Shown: positions 1-11,389 of the stretch, piece after piece | Position numbering within the stretch: position 1 is the first letter of the stretch | Layout of the letters: each line of letters begins with the position of its first letter | From: Tridacna crocea | Lineage: Eukaryota; Mollusca; Bivalvia; Cardiida; Cardiidae | DNA: 64,000 bases | Direction: 5' to 3' | Assembly (NCBI GenBank): GCA_943736015.1 | Contig: OX031065.1 | Span: 42,794,427 to 42,858,426, forward strand | Made by a program: the position numbers and the translations under genes | Notes under the pieces: model-generated | Told to the model about the DNA's origin: nothing | Databases searched by the model: none | What the model saw: the letters and a program-made list of their open reading frames with translations, nothing else

Positions 1-378
1 TGCGTATTGCAACATTTGATGTAATATTGGGAGACAGTGAAATGACGACCTCAAGGAGTGCCAGATATCTACTCTGTTGTATACTCCTTTAGTTTTCCTT
101 TGCTATTTTTACACCAAACTCAGTTTGGGACAGGTTTAAAACTTATGGCTGGCTTGGTATTCATCTTTGCTTTCAACATGATTTCAATAAATGTTGGAGG
201 ACTTAAGCAAAGTTTGATGCGTTGTCCTTGAGCTTCACTACTTACGTAGCAGATGCCCGTTTTAGTGGTAGCGTTTTCACAAAATCAGGCTCATCGAATT
301 CTAAGATAATTTGAGTTTATGCAGAAAACCTGAACGTGTATGTTATAACTTTTAATTGCCATTTTACACGTTTTCTAG
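1..378. other. intron of the P450 gene (partial)
   Basis: This is the 3' part of the intron before the first visible P450 exon. It ends in a pyrimidine-rich TTTTCTAG acceptor. I see no repeat or exon in it. The missing upstream exons must lie outside the window. Confidence 0.6.
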
Positions 379-3300
379 ATCCGGTGAAGAGTGGTATAAA
401 ATTCGATCTATACTCAACAAACGCTTATTAAAACCTCGACAAACAGCACGCTACATCACCGATCTAAGCGACATCTCGGAGGAGCTTGCCAGAAAGATTC
501 GAGCGGTTCGTGACCAAGACACAAGCGACAAGACCATCCCAAACATTTTGAATCTTTTATATGCTTGGTCATTAGAAAGTGAGTTATATGTCCTTCATTT
601 CAAATTTGCCTACCCTTGTACAACTCGTTCACTAAAGAAAGTAAATTGCACTAAGCTTTGCAAATTATGTGCGGCCTTTGATTTTGCTCTCTTGTATTCT
701 ATGCTGTTAAAATTCATGTAAGATATATATATTCATTGACCATATAGACTGCATACATGTGAAAATTAACAATGTAGACTGAATACATTTGAAAACACAT
801 TGGCGAGCATCTTCCCTTTTTGCAACAATGTCTTTAAGTTAGGATCACTGCTAGAAAGATCAAGGAACCCTTTTTTTCCAGATGGAACAGAATTAACAGA
901 TTTCTATTAGCCTGAATTATTTACCAGCTGGTGCCGTATAACTCGAGTACTTAAAGTTATGTATGATCTTAGATTTCTTGATGCTCGAATAGAACTGTTA
1001 GGGAATGGGAATATAGAAAAGAAATCCCAGGGGTTCATAATAGCATTCAACATTATGGGGTTTCATATACATATACGTGCAATATAAGTGTTTCTTTCCC
1101 CAGGTATTGGCCAAGTTTTGGTTGACAAACGTTGTGGTTGTTTGATGCACAACATGCCCGACGACATGAACAGATTTGTGAGGTCAATCGAAGATATGAT
1201 GTACACGAGTCATCAGCTCATGGTCTTTAGTAATGTTCACCAGAAAGTCAACACAAAAATTTGGCGGAAACACGTCACCTCCTGGGATAATATTATTGAA
1301 ACAGGTGAGTTTCTTTTCTTTCACGCAACCCCCCTTCGCCTTAATTTTAAATATCTTAATGTCCCCAAAGAGAACATACTTCTGGAAAAAAACAATACTG
1401 GAAAAGAAATTAAAATCATGGTCTGGTGACAAGCATTTTTTTTCCTCTTTTCCAAACATTTAAAGACATGAAGCGACATGTATCCTCCAATCAGCATACA
1501 ATTTGCCCTCTGCAAATGCTTTCATTCTTTACTAGGCTAACATTTGATGTTGTTTAGTTAACCCATTACCACACAATCCCTACTTTTGACGACCCTGATA
1601 AAGAAGCCTTTAGAAAACATTGTGAGAAAAGGAGAAAATGCTGGTTACCAGCATTTTCTCCTTTTCCCACAATGTTTTCTACTCTTTATAAACCAAAATG
1701 CAAATTTTCAGTTACTTTTATTTTGTCGTCTGCGAATGCTTTCGATTTGGACAAGCCTGGTTTGGTAATGGGTTAAATGTAGAAATATGAAAATGTTGAT
1801 TTTTCAGCGAGGAGATTGACACTATTATATATCGCTCAGTTTGAAATTATTTATCGGATTGACCACAGAGAACTAAAATATGAACATTGACTATATAGAA
1901 AGAGATTTTTGTTTAATGTAAAAATATAACGATCTGCATCTTCAGTTCAGCAATATTCTATGGAATACATTGTAGAGATTGGATATCTAAAAGTCTGTGT
2001 TCTGTCTTTATCTGCTACCTCATTCAAATTTTAACGATTCTGGAAAGAAAAGTTTTGAAAATGTTGTGAGATTTATGCATTTCTCCTATTCCCACAATAT
2101 TTTCTTTTACTTCAGAAACAAGTTCTACCGTTAGAGCCACATTTAATTTGTCGCCAGCAATCACTTTCAGTTTGGAAACGTCTAAATTTGTGTCCACTAG
2201 TAATGTGCTATTTCTTTGGCTCCGTTTCAAATCAATGAGAACTACCGTATCTTTTTACATTATGTTCTTTCTTCAACATTTTACTGTTTAGATAGTTTTG
2301 TTGTTAGCAATGCATGAAAACTTATCTGTATTTTATCTCCATTTTGTCTCAGCAAAACAAATTCTCGATTCAAAACGAGAAGAGATTTCCAGGCGGGCGA
2401 TGCGGGACCCGGACACAGCTCTCGAGGACGTGACATTTCTGGAACACATGCTTGCCAGCGAGAACTTGACAACAGAGGAAATCTACACAAACATGACAGA
2501 GTTACTCCTCTCTGGTGTTGACTCGGTATGTGTGTAGTGTTTTACTGATAGAATTTAGCATTCTGTTGAGTTCTTGTGTACTTTTTTCCTCACAATATAA
2601 AACACTATATACCAGATTATATCGTCGGTTTTCCTCAGAAATCTCGTTACTTTAGCTTGTTTCAATTTACAATTTTCAACAGCAGGGTATTAAACTTATT
2701 AATGTTTTTAATTGAAACGGAAAAAAATGAAAGAAACCCCCAAATAAATTAAAAAAACAAATAGTGGAGTAGATCGCACTTTAGTCTATATGAATGGCGG
2801 ATGAATACTCGGTATTATACAGTAACACTTTGACTGATCAAATCACACATGTGTTCAAATCACAATATATCTGAGTAATGAGAAGTTCGCGCAATTTTTG
2901 ATGTGTTTCATCCGGTTATTTCAGACGTCAAATACAACAGCTGTGGCCATTTATCTACTGTCCACACACCCAGAGGTCCAGAAGAAAGTTCAGAGAGAGG
3001 TGGACAACTTGAATATAGGCGATGGAAACATTACAGCGGATCACCTTAATTCCATACCATACATTAAAGCAGTGGTTAAAGAAGTTCTACGGCTCTACCC
3101 CATCGTGCCAACTAACGCCAGGGTCCTTACTGAAGATACAGTTATAAGTGGTTATACCATACCTAAAAATGTAAGTTCAGTGAAGCACAATATTTTTTAA
3201 TTAAATTGTGCCTTCTTGATCCTCTGCCGGTGTCATTAACAGTCTTAGATGCTTTACACAGTCTTTGTACTTCACATCACAAACTTGGTATCTCTTATTC

Positions 3301-6300
3301 GGTAACGAAAATTGGCTAGTAATCAAGGGGTTTTTACGTTGAATCCCAGCTCTGCACACAGGCCCTCTTGAAGACTAACGATTCTTAAGTACACGGAAGT
3401 TCGCAGCAAACGCATAGCTGTAATACAAACTATATCCTCGTTTTTTAGCTCACCTGAGCACAACGTGCTCAAGGGGAGCTTTTTAGAATCACCCGATGTC
3501 CGTCGTGAGTCGTCCGTCGTGTGTCGTGCGTAGTCAACAATTCTTTAAACATCAACTCCTCAAAAACCGCTGGGCCAATTTGGACCAAACTTGGTGGAAT
3601 TGTTCCTTGGGAGATCCTCTTTAAAAATTGTTCACAGAATTAGATTCCATCAAAAACTCTGGTTGCCATGGCAACCAAATGGATTTTTTTAGCAAATTCT
3701 TTAAAAATGTTCTCCTCTGAAACCGCTGGTCGAATTGTGAAATAATCACCCAGACATGTTCCTTTGGTAACCCTTTTCAAAAATTATTAGCAAAATGCTG
3801 CTTTGTCTAGAAACATGGATCTGGTGAATGAGGGCTACTTGCACTGTTTGGTCTTTAAAATTCTTTTTCCCTGAACAAGCATTGCTCGAGAAATTTTGAT
3901 CCATCAAGAAACATGGCTCTGATGGCTGTGGGCTATTTACATTATACAGACATAAAGAAATTCTTGAAAATTCTTCTTGTCTAAAATGGCTGATTAGATT
4001 TTGAAAAACAAAATGGCTTTGGTTCTCTCAGAAATTCAGATGAGCGATCCAGGGCCATCTTGGCCCTCTTGTTTTAGGTTTAAAAGACCAATATCATAAC
4101 CACTGAGCTAAAGAGATATCTTCCGAACACAATTGTTAGGTATTGTACTCAAATCGTGACGAAGCCATGCATGAGGGAGTGGTCTCCCGTAACACACCCC
4201 CTCTTAAAGTCACCACGTGCTAAAGAACATTATACTGAAGCCTTCATTCGAACACATGGCGGAAAAATATCCTCACTTTATTGGTTTAAAAGACCAATAC
4301 CATAACCACTGAGTTAACAGATATCTCCCTAACGCAGTTGTTAGGTATTGTATTTAAATCGGGACGAAACAATGCATGAAGGAGTAGTCTCCCCGTAACA
4401 CACCCCACTCTTAACCTTTTCCCAAACGACAAACTTTTGGACTAGACCAAATTAAAAGCATTTGCAGACGGCAATTCAACTCTTGCTGAAAAGATGATTT
4501 TGTCTATGATAGGGTAGAAAACATTGTGGGAAAAGAAGAAAATGCTAGTTTCCAGCATTTTCTCCTTTTCCCACAATGTTTTCAAAAGGCTACTATTCCA
4601 GACCCTTGAAAACCAGGGATTGTTTGGGAAAGGGTTTAAGTCGTCACGTGGTAAAAGAACATCACACTGAAGCCCTTGACATTAACTAGGTCAATTAAAC
4701 TGGTTGTGTTTTTGTCATCCACAGACTATACTAATGTTGAACACATTCACCATGTGCCGGGACCCGTCCATGTTTAAGGATGCAGACGCTTTTATCCCAG
4801 AGAGGTGGCTGCGAACAGAGGCTCGAGACTTTAGCCCGTTTACGTCACTTCCGTTTGGATTCGGCGCTCGCAGCTGTATTGGGAGGCGTGTAGCAGAAAA
4901 GATGTTACATCTTTCAGTCGCAAATGTGAGTTCTGTGACGTAAATTAAAGCTGGCGCATGCATGCGTTATTTTTTCACAGGTTTAAGCTTCCAGACACAC
5001 TAGCTGCCAACTGTGAAGAAATTGCGTAGGAAAGTCAAATTCCAGGCCAATTTTATTGATACTATTAACAGATATAGGAACCATTCTGTGTCTGATAATG
5101 TATTACAGTGATATTTGAAATTTAAAGTTCCAGCTGCTAACGGAACAATGTGTTGTAAAATCAGAACAACACTTACCAACTTTTGTTCTAATTTTATAAT
5201 ACATTTCTCTGTCAGATTCCACTGTAACATGACGACCTTTGTTCTTCTAAAACAGATATATTCTTTTCTAGAGATTGGAACTTTGCCAGAATGAACTGTG
5301 ACATAATGCTTGACTAATATTGAAATGCATTCGTTTAAAACGGAAGTCTACTTTGACCACCATTGTCCACAAATCCAAGCTTTTACAACAAATTTTCCAT
5401 TGGCCACGTGCATTGATTCACTAACCAGGCTTGAACGATCTTTATCAAATTCTCGGAGAATTATGTAATTTTGAAAGTATCGCAAGTTCTGGTTAGCTAA
5501 ACTGTATGGTTTAGCCAATCAGAACTTACTTTAGTTTCTTAACCTTAAATTACACTAAGGATGCAATTTAGAATGGTTGGTTAAAGATAAAGGCCATGGG
5601 TCGTAATGCAGAGACTCCTTTTATTCACGTATGGAGTGCAACACGCGAAAAGGTGCATTCGGACATTTGCGTAAAGTGTCGTCCCGGATTAGCCTGCGCA
5701 GTCCGCGCAGGCTAATCCGAGACGGCACTTTACGACTACATTAGATTTTGTGCTACAGTAGACTTGCGTAAAACAGAAAATCGCATAAAATCAGAAAGTG
5801 TCGTTTCGGATTAGCCTGTGCGGAGTGCACACGCTGATCAGAGACGACACTTTACGCAAATGTCCGAATGACCCTTTTCGCGTGTTGCACTCCAATTATG
5901 CCAAACAATGTTGTCTCATAGGAATAACAGATTGTATTAAAAGCTTTGAAGCTGTTTGTAATAATTTGCTTGCGACACGGGCATTCAGACGTCTGCTTAA
6001 AGTGTCGTCTCGAATCAGCCAGCGCAGTCAACGCAGGGAGACAGCACTTTACGACTACATTACATTTTTGTCCAATAGTAGACTCGCACAAAACACAAAA
6101 TTGCATTAAAACGGAATGTTGTTTCGGATTTGTCTGCGCGGAGTGCATTGGCTGATCCGAGACGACACTCTACGGAAGTATCCGATTGTCTCTTCTCGCG
6201 TGTTGCAAGCCATATCATGTAGAAGTAAATATCATAGCAATTATTTTGGTTTTCTTAAGTTTAAAGTGGTTTTATGTGAAAAATGAAAACTATATATTTT

Positions 6301-6428
6301 TCTGTCTATTTCAGATTGCTAGAAACTACAACTTGACGCCAGTTGAAAATGCCAGTGATGTCGAACCTTTTGTGAGAACAGTCCTCACTCTAGGTGCAGA
6401 CCTGCCTGTGGAATTCCATGACCGATGA
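379..6428 (+). CDS. mitochondrial-clan cytochrome P450, 5'-partial, six exons
   Basis: Haem-thiolate monooxygenase. Exons are 379-578, 1104-1304, 2353-2525, 2925-3170, 4725-4925 and 6315-6428, ending in TGA. All junctions are GT-AG and phases agree (1, 1, 0, 0, 0), giving 377 continuous residues. Landmarks in this fragment: C-helix WYKIR at about 5-9; I-helix SGVDSTS at about 187-193 (families more often have AGxDT); ExxR as KEVLR (E244, R247); PERW at about 298-301; haem loop PFGFGARSCIG with Cys324, followed by RRVAE, which is typical of the mitochondrial clan (adrenodoxin-type partner). A usual P450 has about 500 residues, so roughly 120-150 N-terminal residues, including any mitochondrial presequence, lie upstream of the window. 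No stop or frameshift is seen, so the gene is probably intact. The subfamily is unresolved; molluscan CYP10- or CYP27-like proteins are candidates. Introns carry MITEs and SINEs. Confidence 0.9.
1558..1776 (+). mobile_element. family A MITE, forward, in P450 intron
   Basis: The copy runs from TTAA (1558-1561) to TTAA (1773-1776), with CCCATTACCA and TGGTAATGGG as inverted ends. A near-perfect palindrome (AAAATGCTGG/CCAGCATTTT core) sits off-centre, and the long arm carries TCTGCGAATGCTTTCGATTT, the family box. TTAA duplication plus CCC/GGG ends suggests a piggyBac-type mobiliser; this is inference, since no transposase is seen. Confidence 0.85.
2031..2210 (+). mobile_element. family A MITE, diverged, forward
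   Basis: An old copy in the intron before the exon at 2353. The palindrome is broken (TTTTGAAAATGTTGTGAG / TCCCACAATATTTTC) and the family box is partly kept (TTGTCGCCAGCAATCACTTT). The right end is lost. Confidence 0.5.
3447..4071 (+). mobile_element. AGCTCACCTGAGCAC interspersed repeat
   Basis: Begins AGCTCACCTGAGCACAACG and ends CATCTTGGCCCTCTTG, with CCGTCGTG-rich DNA near the left end and two weakly similar internal blocks (CTCCTCAAAAACCGCTGG, CTCCTCTGAAACCGCTGG). I recognise the ends from bivalve genomes from memory. No coding capacity. It lies in the P450 intron 3171-4724. Confidence 0.6.
4072..4245 (-). mobile_element. tRNA-like SINE, copy 1 (TTAA site empty)
   Basis: Read on the minus strand, TAGCTCAGTGGTTA matches a tRNA A box. 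The same block recurs at 4283-4675. This copy keeps a single TTAA at 4204-4207, exactly where the other copy holds a 229-bp family A insertion. It stops at 4072, where the AGCTCACC repeat begins. Confidence 0.55.
4246..4675 (-). mobile_element. tRNA-like SINE, copy 2, split by a family A MITE
   Basis: Minus strand: A-box-like TTAACTCAGTGGTTA, then an anticodon-arm-like TTGGTCTTTTAAACCAA (TTT, lysine-like), then GTGTTCGAATG resembling a B box. Homology to copy 1 runs through the repeated block, is interrupted by 4411-4639, and resumes as GTCACGTGGTAAAAGAACAT. Exact ends are uncertain. Confidence 0.5.
4411..4639 (-). mobile_element. family A MITE, reverse, 229 bp, in SINE copy 2
   Basis: TTAA at both ends (4411-4414, 4636-4639) and the standard 229-bp length. 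The GCATTTGCAGACGGCAA box is in the long left arm. The palindrome is centred near 4550, with left-arm AAGAAG not mirrored on the right. Inserted in the SINE; the empty relative is at 4204. Confidence 0.9.
5410..5590. mobile_element. palindromic MITE-like element
   Basis: Outer parts GATTCACTAACCAGGCTTGA and AGAATGGTTGGTTAAAG are inverted. The centre is a hairpin (GGTTAGCTAAACTG / GGTTTAGCCAATCAGAACTT). A better-preserved relative is at 48095-48290. Confidence 0.45.
5633..5893. mobile_element. family F double-hairpin element, P450 last intron
   Basis: Inverted ends GGAGTGCAACACGCGAAAAG and CTTTTCGCGTGTTGCACTCC enclose two self-complementary blocks (GGATTAGCCTGCGCAGTCC / GCGCAGGCTAATCC and a second, looser pair). 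No ORF of interest. Confidence 0.8.
5968..6210. mobile_element. family F element, diverged
   Basis: A second copy in the same intron, from GCTTGCGACACGG to CGCGTGTTGCAAGC. The internal hairpins have decayed. It ends about 100 bp before the last P450 exon. Confidence 0.7.
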
Positions 6429-6892
6429 AGTTCAAGGTCATACATGTATGTTGTTACTGGAACAGTCAAGGTCACAAGAAACAAAAAAAACAAAGTGCAA
6501 TATGTGTGGACTTTAAACGCAGACCTCTAAGCACTTTAAACATTTACAATTCGGGTATACATTACTATTACGGATCAAAGACTCTGCTTGTAAAAATCGG
6601 CCATGTTTGAACAAGACACGAAGAAATTCTCAGTAGTGCCTTGGTTAAAGACTTCTAGGACAGTGACCAGTGGTCACGTGATCAGAGAGTGGACATGTGC
6701 AATGATTTTGAATGTAAATATATTTTTATGATATGTGTGTTTTTATTCGTATTCTTAAAGGGACTCAAACAACGAATACAATTTTCGGGTACTTCAATAT
6801 TTTTATGTTTTTACATTTGCCCAAAAACTTAACACAGACAAAATAATCATTAACAGAAACTATACTGTGATTTTACGACGTCGTAAATAAAA
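6429..6892 (+). promoter_or_regulatory. P450 3' UTR and possible poly(A) signal
   Basis: This is AT-rich non-coding sequence after the P450 stop. AATAAA occurs at 6886-6891 within TCGTAAATAAAAG and is a plausible poly(A) signal. The UTR end is inferred only from this hexamer. Confidence 0.4.
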
Positions 6893-7017
6893 GTCTTTGA
6901 AAATATTATGGGAAAAAATAACACGCTGGAAACAGTAAACGGAACGAACAAAATATGGAAGCAATATTCCTTTTTATAATCGATAAAGAAGCCCACAAAA
7001 TAAATGTGACCCATCAC

Positions 7018-7190
7018 TTAAAAAGGGACCTTCTTAGAAATGCGAATAGTGTCTGCCCTGGTCAGATTGCGCGAATTGCGAAGGCTGACCAGGGTTGACA
7101 CTTTTCGCTTTATTGACATTTTCTGTATGAAAAGTGGTCATTGTACCTTGTTGTAACTTCATATCAAAAGGCGACATTTTAGACTTGTCA
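7018..7190. repeat. CAGGGTTGACAC hairpin repeat
   Basis: The hairpin CCCTGGTCAGATTGCGCG / GGCTGACCAGGG is followed by TTGACACTTTTCGCTT and AAAGTGGTCATTGTACCTTG. The same block occurs at 28866-29010. It is related in style to family H but has different flanks. Confidence 0.6.
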
Positions 7191-7220
7191 AAACAGACAT
7201 CGTTTGCACAAAACAATTAA

Positions 7221-7427
7221 TTTACTCTTTATCAAACAGTCCCGGGTTTTAACGACCCCGAGAAACATGCCTGTTGAAAACAGTGTGGGAAAAGGGCAAA
7301 ATGCTATAAACAATGGTTTCTACCCTTCCCAAACCAATTTCAATTTTTTCAGTCACATATATTTTGTCATCTGCAAATGCTTTCAATTTGGATTGGTCTA
7401 TAATTTTCTAGTTTGGTAAAGAGTTAA
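7221..7427 (+). mobile_element. family A MITE, forward, decayed palindrome
   Basis: The left end is TTTACTCTTTATC, where TTAA is expected; the right TTAA is at 7424-7427. The box CATCTGCAAATGCTTTCAAT is intact. The left palindrome arm is kept but the right one is largely lost. Confidence 0.75.
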
Positions 7428-7455
7428 CAGAGACTCAAACGACCTGATTTGTCTT

Positions 7456-7684
7456 TTAACCCTTTACTCCATAGATACTCACTTTAACGCATTGCTTGTA
7501 GGAGCCTTTGGAAAACATTGTGGTAAAAGGTGAAATTGCTCGTGACGAGCAATTTCACCTTTTGCCACAATGTTTTCTACACTATGAAAATGTGTCATAT
7601 ACACATAAGAAGTGGCTTCATCCTTGCTGTTATTTCGGGTCAATTAGAGATACCATAGAAATGCCTTACGGGGTAAAGGGTTAA
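7456..7684 (+). mobile_element. family B MITE, 229 bp
   Basis: TTAA at 7456-7459 and 7681-7684, with ends CCCTTTACTCC and GGGGTAAAGGG. The palindrome centre is GCTCGTGACGAGC, arms AAACATTGTGGTAAAAGG and CCTTTTGCCACAATGTTT. Length and position of the palindrome equal family A, but the long arm lacks the GCAAATGCTTTC box. A sister copy is at 19959-20187. Confidence 0.85.
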
Positions 7685-7720
7685 AGAATTGAAAAAAAAA
7701 ATGTGGAAAAAGAAAAAAAA

Positions 7721-7789
7721 GGCCTAGTTCCTCCTTTTACCCAGGCCTAGTTCCTCCTTTTACCCAGGCCTAGTTCCTCTTTTTACCCA
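7721..7789 (+). repeat. 23-bp tandem repeat, three units
   Basis: Units start at 7721, 7744 and 7767, each GGCCTAGTTCCTCCTTTTAC plus CCA, with one change in the third unit. It lies just after the family B copy and an A-rich run. Confidence 0.85.
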
Positions 7790-8029
7790 AAGTACTTTCC
7801 TAAAACCCTATTCATTAAGGTCATTAAAACATGGAATGGGCCTGTTCAGGGTTAAACATTGTCGTGCTATGTAGATTTTGTTGATTTTTTAAACTTTCGG
7901 AATCACCTACAATGGTGTTGTCAATACTTATCGACCGTACTGGCAAACATGGGAATCTAAATTAGGTTTCTTTTAAACTTATTTCTGACAAAGACTCTTC
8001 GTATCTATACTCCTGGTCTGCATTTAAGC

Positions 8030-8640
8030 TTCTTGTTCATTTTCGCCATCATCTATCTCTTAAATTGTATCATTTATCACCGAAATCATTGTATATGCAT
8101 TTTTTTCTGTATATTAGAATATTTTACGAAGCGGGTTACCATTCAGATACCATTCTCATTGTCATTTTAATGTTTGAGCTTTTAATCTTCTGATTAGCTC
8201 TATTTGTTGCAACTAACCTGCTGATTCGCTGGAACAGTTTTGTCTAGCCAATCAGAAGACTTGTTAGTTTCTATTTTTAAATTCACAAAGGACTTTTTAA
8301 TCGAAATGGTTGCTAAATAGAGGTTCCAAGGTCTGAATGCCAGTATGGCGATTCATTTCTTTTTTGCGAGCATAACTTGTTTGAGTCGACAATATATGGG
8401 TGCTAGGAGAGAGTTCCTCGGAATTAACGATATTGCTTTGGCTGAGAAATTTTATTTGAATTCAAAGACATAATTTTTACTTTGAAAAATATATCATCAA
8501 TTACCTCCGACAAACAACGTCGCCCTCTTGCAGTAGACAGCTTCAGGAAACGATGAGACAAAAAGATAAATTAGTTGTTCCGATGATTCATTTTCTCCTT
8601 TGTCCAAATATTTCCACATGTATTCACAATTTAAATTCGG
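8030..8640. other. no gene seen
   Basis: AT-rich sequence. Only a weak inverted pair around TCTGATTAGC (8190) and GCCAATCAGAAGAC (8250) stands out, recalling the hairpin element at 48095-48290. Confidence 0.5.
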
Positions 8641-8649
8641 TTACTTTCT

Positions 8650-8835
8650 TTAACCCATTTCTATTAATTATTAACAAAGCCACTATATTTTAGGCTTATC
8701 AAAATTCAAAGAGTTCGCAGGCAACAGATTAAATTCGGCTTGTATGATCATAAGATAGAAAACAATGCTGGGTAGAGGAGAAAATGCATGTTACCAGCAT
8801 TTTCTTCTATTCCAACCATGTTTTATATAGGAACT
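8650..8835 (-). mobile_element. family A MITE, reverse, diverged
   Basis: Starts TTAACCCATTTC. The box is degraded (AAAGAGTTCGCAGGCAACAG), while the palindrome survives as GGAGAAAATGCATGTTACC / AGCATTTTCTTCTATTCC. The right end is not recognisable. Confidence 0.55.
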
Positions 8836-8999
8836 TTCTTTCTGTAAAATGTTCAAAATTCTTTTCGGCAAATTTGTTGCAGAAGCGACAACTCGAACCT
8901 TCAACTGTACAGGTCGAATTCGGCTAGTTGTAGACCTCGAAGGAAATCCAAAATCAACACATTTAGTTGCAAACTCTGAACAACTTTTGTTATACTTGG

Positions 9000-9247
9000 C
9001 ATGCAAGAGGGCAAACGGGCATTCAGACATTTGCGTAAAGTGTCGTTTCAGATCAGCCTGTGCAGTTCGAGCGGACTAATCCGAAAGGACACTTTTCGTT
9101 TTTCAAGTAATTTTCTGTTTTTAGCAATTCTGCCGTGGGACAGAATCTTACGTAGTCGTAAAGTGCCGTCTCGGATTAGCCTGCGCGGACTGCGCAGGCC
9201 AATCCGAGACGACACTTTACGCAAATTTCTGAATACCGTCCGTAACC
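9000..9247. mobile_element. family F double-hairpin element
   Basis: Both internal hairpins are clear, the right one (GATTAGCCTGCGCGGACTGC / GCGCAGGCCAATCC) nearly perfect. Ends are degraded (GCATGCAAGAGGGCAAACGG; ACCAGCACGCG). The 140-codon open frame crossing it is a by-product of the GC-rich hairpins. Confidence 0.75.
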
Positions 9248-9459
9248 AGCACGCGTGGTGCAGGTTGTCTTATTGTCTTTATACACACGAAGGAATTAAT
9301 TATATTACGCCCCTGGTCGAATGTTTGTGTACAGGTTCCGGAATTAGCAGTTACATGTCCGCCTTGTATATTTCGAAGCTGCAGTTTGATTTCGAAATCA
9401 TTTCACAAATATGTGTACCTTGATGAGATGACGTCAAAATCCAGGGTCAAGGTCACAGC

Positions 9460-9800
9460 AGAAGACACAGGTGGCATGTTATTAATAGCTTCCTTCGGGT
9501 GTGGAGCTCTTCTTTCCTTGTATTGTTGAGGAAACTGTAAATAATGTCAGATACTTTGTTAACGTGTTATAATTATGAGAATTACTTACATTTAGCTCAT
9601 CTTTTTATTGTTGTCAACGAAAAATTAACTTTTGTTGTCATTTGAAAGAAATATTATTATATATATATATAATTGTTGTCGATACGAAAATAAATTGTTG
9701 TCATTGAAACGAATGTTTTATCTGTTTTTTCTCTTAGTCATGTCCAAGACCTTTTGAAAGCGTTGCACTGTTCATACCTGGAAATCCGTTGTACAAACAC
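9460..9800. other. no gene seen
   Basis: AT-rich DNA with a short AT run at 9658-9672 and two copies of ATTGTTGTCGATA-like sequence. Nothing else recognised. Confidence 0.5.
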
Positions 9801-9806
9801 ACTGAA

Positions 9807-10072
9807 CCGTGCTCTGTGAAAAGGGGGCTAAATCCATCTGCAAAATGTATCGATCCAGGTCAGCTTGTGCGGTTCTCGCAGGCTGACCCGAGCTGAAACT
9901 TGTTGCTATTTGTCAATTGTCTGCATGTCAAAGACCCATTCTATCTCATGATTGTGTTCGTTGCTAGACAAAAACGCACGCCATGGATCCATGATCACGT
10001 GATGAATTGCTTGGTATCATGCATCAAGTAGATTCATATTGTGGCCCCTTTTGGCAGTGCAGGGCTCCTTTA
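9807..10072. mobile_element. family H element
   Basis: Left end GCTCTGTGAAAAGGGGGCTA, right end TGTGGCCCCTTTTGGCAG. The hairpin GATCCAGGTCAGCTTGTGCG / CGCAGGCTGACCCGAGC lies near the left end. A Pro-rich or coding content is not seen. Confidence 0.65.
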
Positions 10073-10129
10073 CTAGTATTTAACTAACAACTTCATTTTG
10101 TTTTCTCTATAGCATATCGTCGGTTTTCT

Positions 10130-10531
10130 CTTCTTCGCCGGCCAAGACTGACAATTCATTACCGTTACTCTACCCTTGGCGGATCGAGCTTGATTTTTAC
10201 ATTCACCCATACGCTTTTTCATTGGATGCAACCAGCTCTAACTGCAACGAATGAAATCGCTGGTAGCATTTATTCTTTGATAAAAATGGAACAACGTCGC
10301 TACCTTTCGAATAGAAGGTAAACATGGAAACCCACGTGGATGTCCGGTTATCGCTTCATGTGTATTCGTAAGCCGTTTGTAAAACAATATTACATTGGCT
10401 TTTAGAAATATGATGTAAAGGGGGATAATAACCAGCATCCAATAGAGGGTGCATCGCAGGAATCTCGAAATCGGGCTCAATCCGCCAAGGTAAGATCCAC
10501 GTAGTGATCGTAACCTTGGCTGGCGAAGATG
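10130..10531 (+). mobile_element. family E element, 402 bp, 9-bp duplication
   Basis: Inverted ends CTTCTTCGCCGGCCAAG and CTTGGCTGGCGAAGATG. It is flanked by the perfect 9-bp direct repeat CGGTTTTCT at 10121-10129 and 10532-10540. A 9-bp duplication fits a Mutator-like mobiliser; this is inference. Confidence 0.88.
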
Positions 10532-10654
10532 CGGTTTTCTGCATTACAAAGTTGCTTCTAAAGACAGATTGTGTTGCGACTTATGTGACATTATTTTATA
10601 CTTCTTTCGGGAAAGTAAGCTTTAAACGACGACGAAGTCGATGATAGTTATAAT

Positions 10655-10725
10655 GATGATGATGATGATAATGATGATATTATCTTGTCACTTTGTCACT
10701 ATTTTTTTTTTTTTTTTTTTTTTCA
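10655..10725 (+). repeat. (GAT)n and poly(T) runs
   Basis: A short GAT-rich microsatellite (ATGATGATGATGATAATGAT) is followed by a T run of about 20. Confidence 0.9.
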
Positions 10726-11101
10726 AAACAAAATTGAAAGTGATGAATGACTGAATTTACCTCATAATTTGTACAAAGGATACAAGTAATTTTAAATTTT
10801 AATTCTAAGACCTTTAACTATAACAGTCGCGGATAGATCGTTTTGTGAGGGAGTGTCCGTGTTTGACAAGGAAATATGCAAAAATCACAAGTCCAACAAC
10901 GTTTATACTCGAAAACAGCCGGAAGCGGTTTGAAAACGCAGAAATACTAAGTGACCAATAACTTTCGTATCATGACCCTGATAAATGTCTTATGCGACAA
11001 GAATAGACCCAGATCCGACTGCAAGTCCGTGCAGGTCCCTACAAGTCTTTTAGAACTGTCCCAACTTTTCGATTTCGAACCTTAAAACTAAAAGTCCGTC
11101 T

Positions 11102-11333
11102 TTAAACCTTTAGCACACAATCTCTACTTTTGACGACCCTTAGAAAAAAGCTTTCAGAAAAAAACATTGTGAGAAAAGGAGAAAATGCTGGTGACCAGCA
11201 TTTTCTCCTTTTCCCTTAATGTTTTCTACCCTTTACTAAACAAACTTCAAGTTTTCAGTCACTTTTATTTTGTCGTCTGCAAATGCTTTTGATTTGAACA
11301 TGCCAAAGATTTTGTCGGTTGGTAATGAGTTGA
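11102..11333 (+). mobile_element. family A MITE, forward
   Basis: TTAA at 11102-11105; the right site has decayed to TTGA. The palindrome GAGAAAATGCTGG/CCAGCATTTTCTC and the GTCTGCAAATGCTTTTGATT box are clear. A box-bearing fragment of another copy follows at 11390-11486. Confidence 0.85.
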
Positions 11334-11389
11334 AAGACCTATGGGAAGAAGGTTTTTTAAGCAGTCTTAATGTGTTGTGTACAATTTTG

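Noticed and set aside
9001-9423. 140-codon open frame (+)
   Set aside because: It runs through a family F hairpin element and shares RISLR/RRLIRDDT peptides with other copies of the repeat in several frames.
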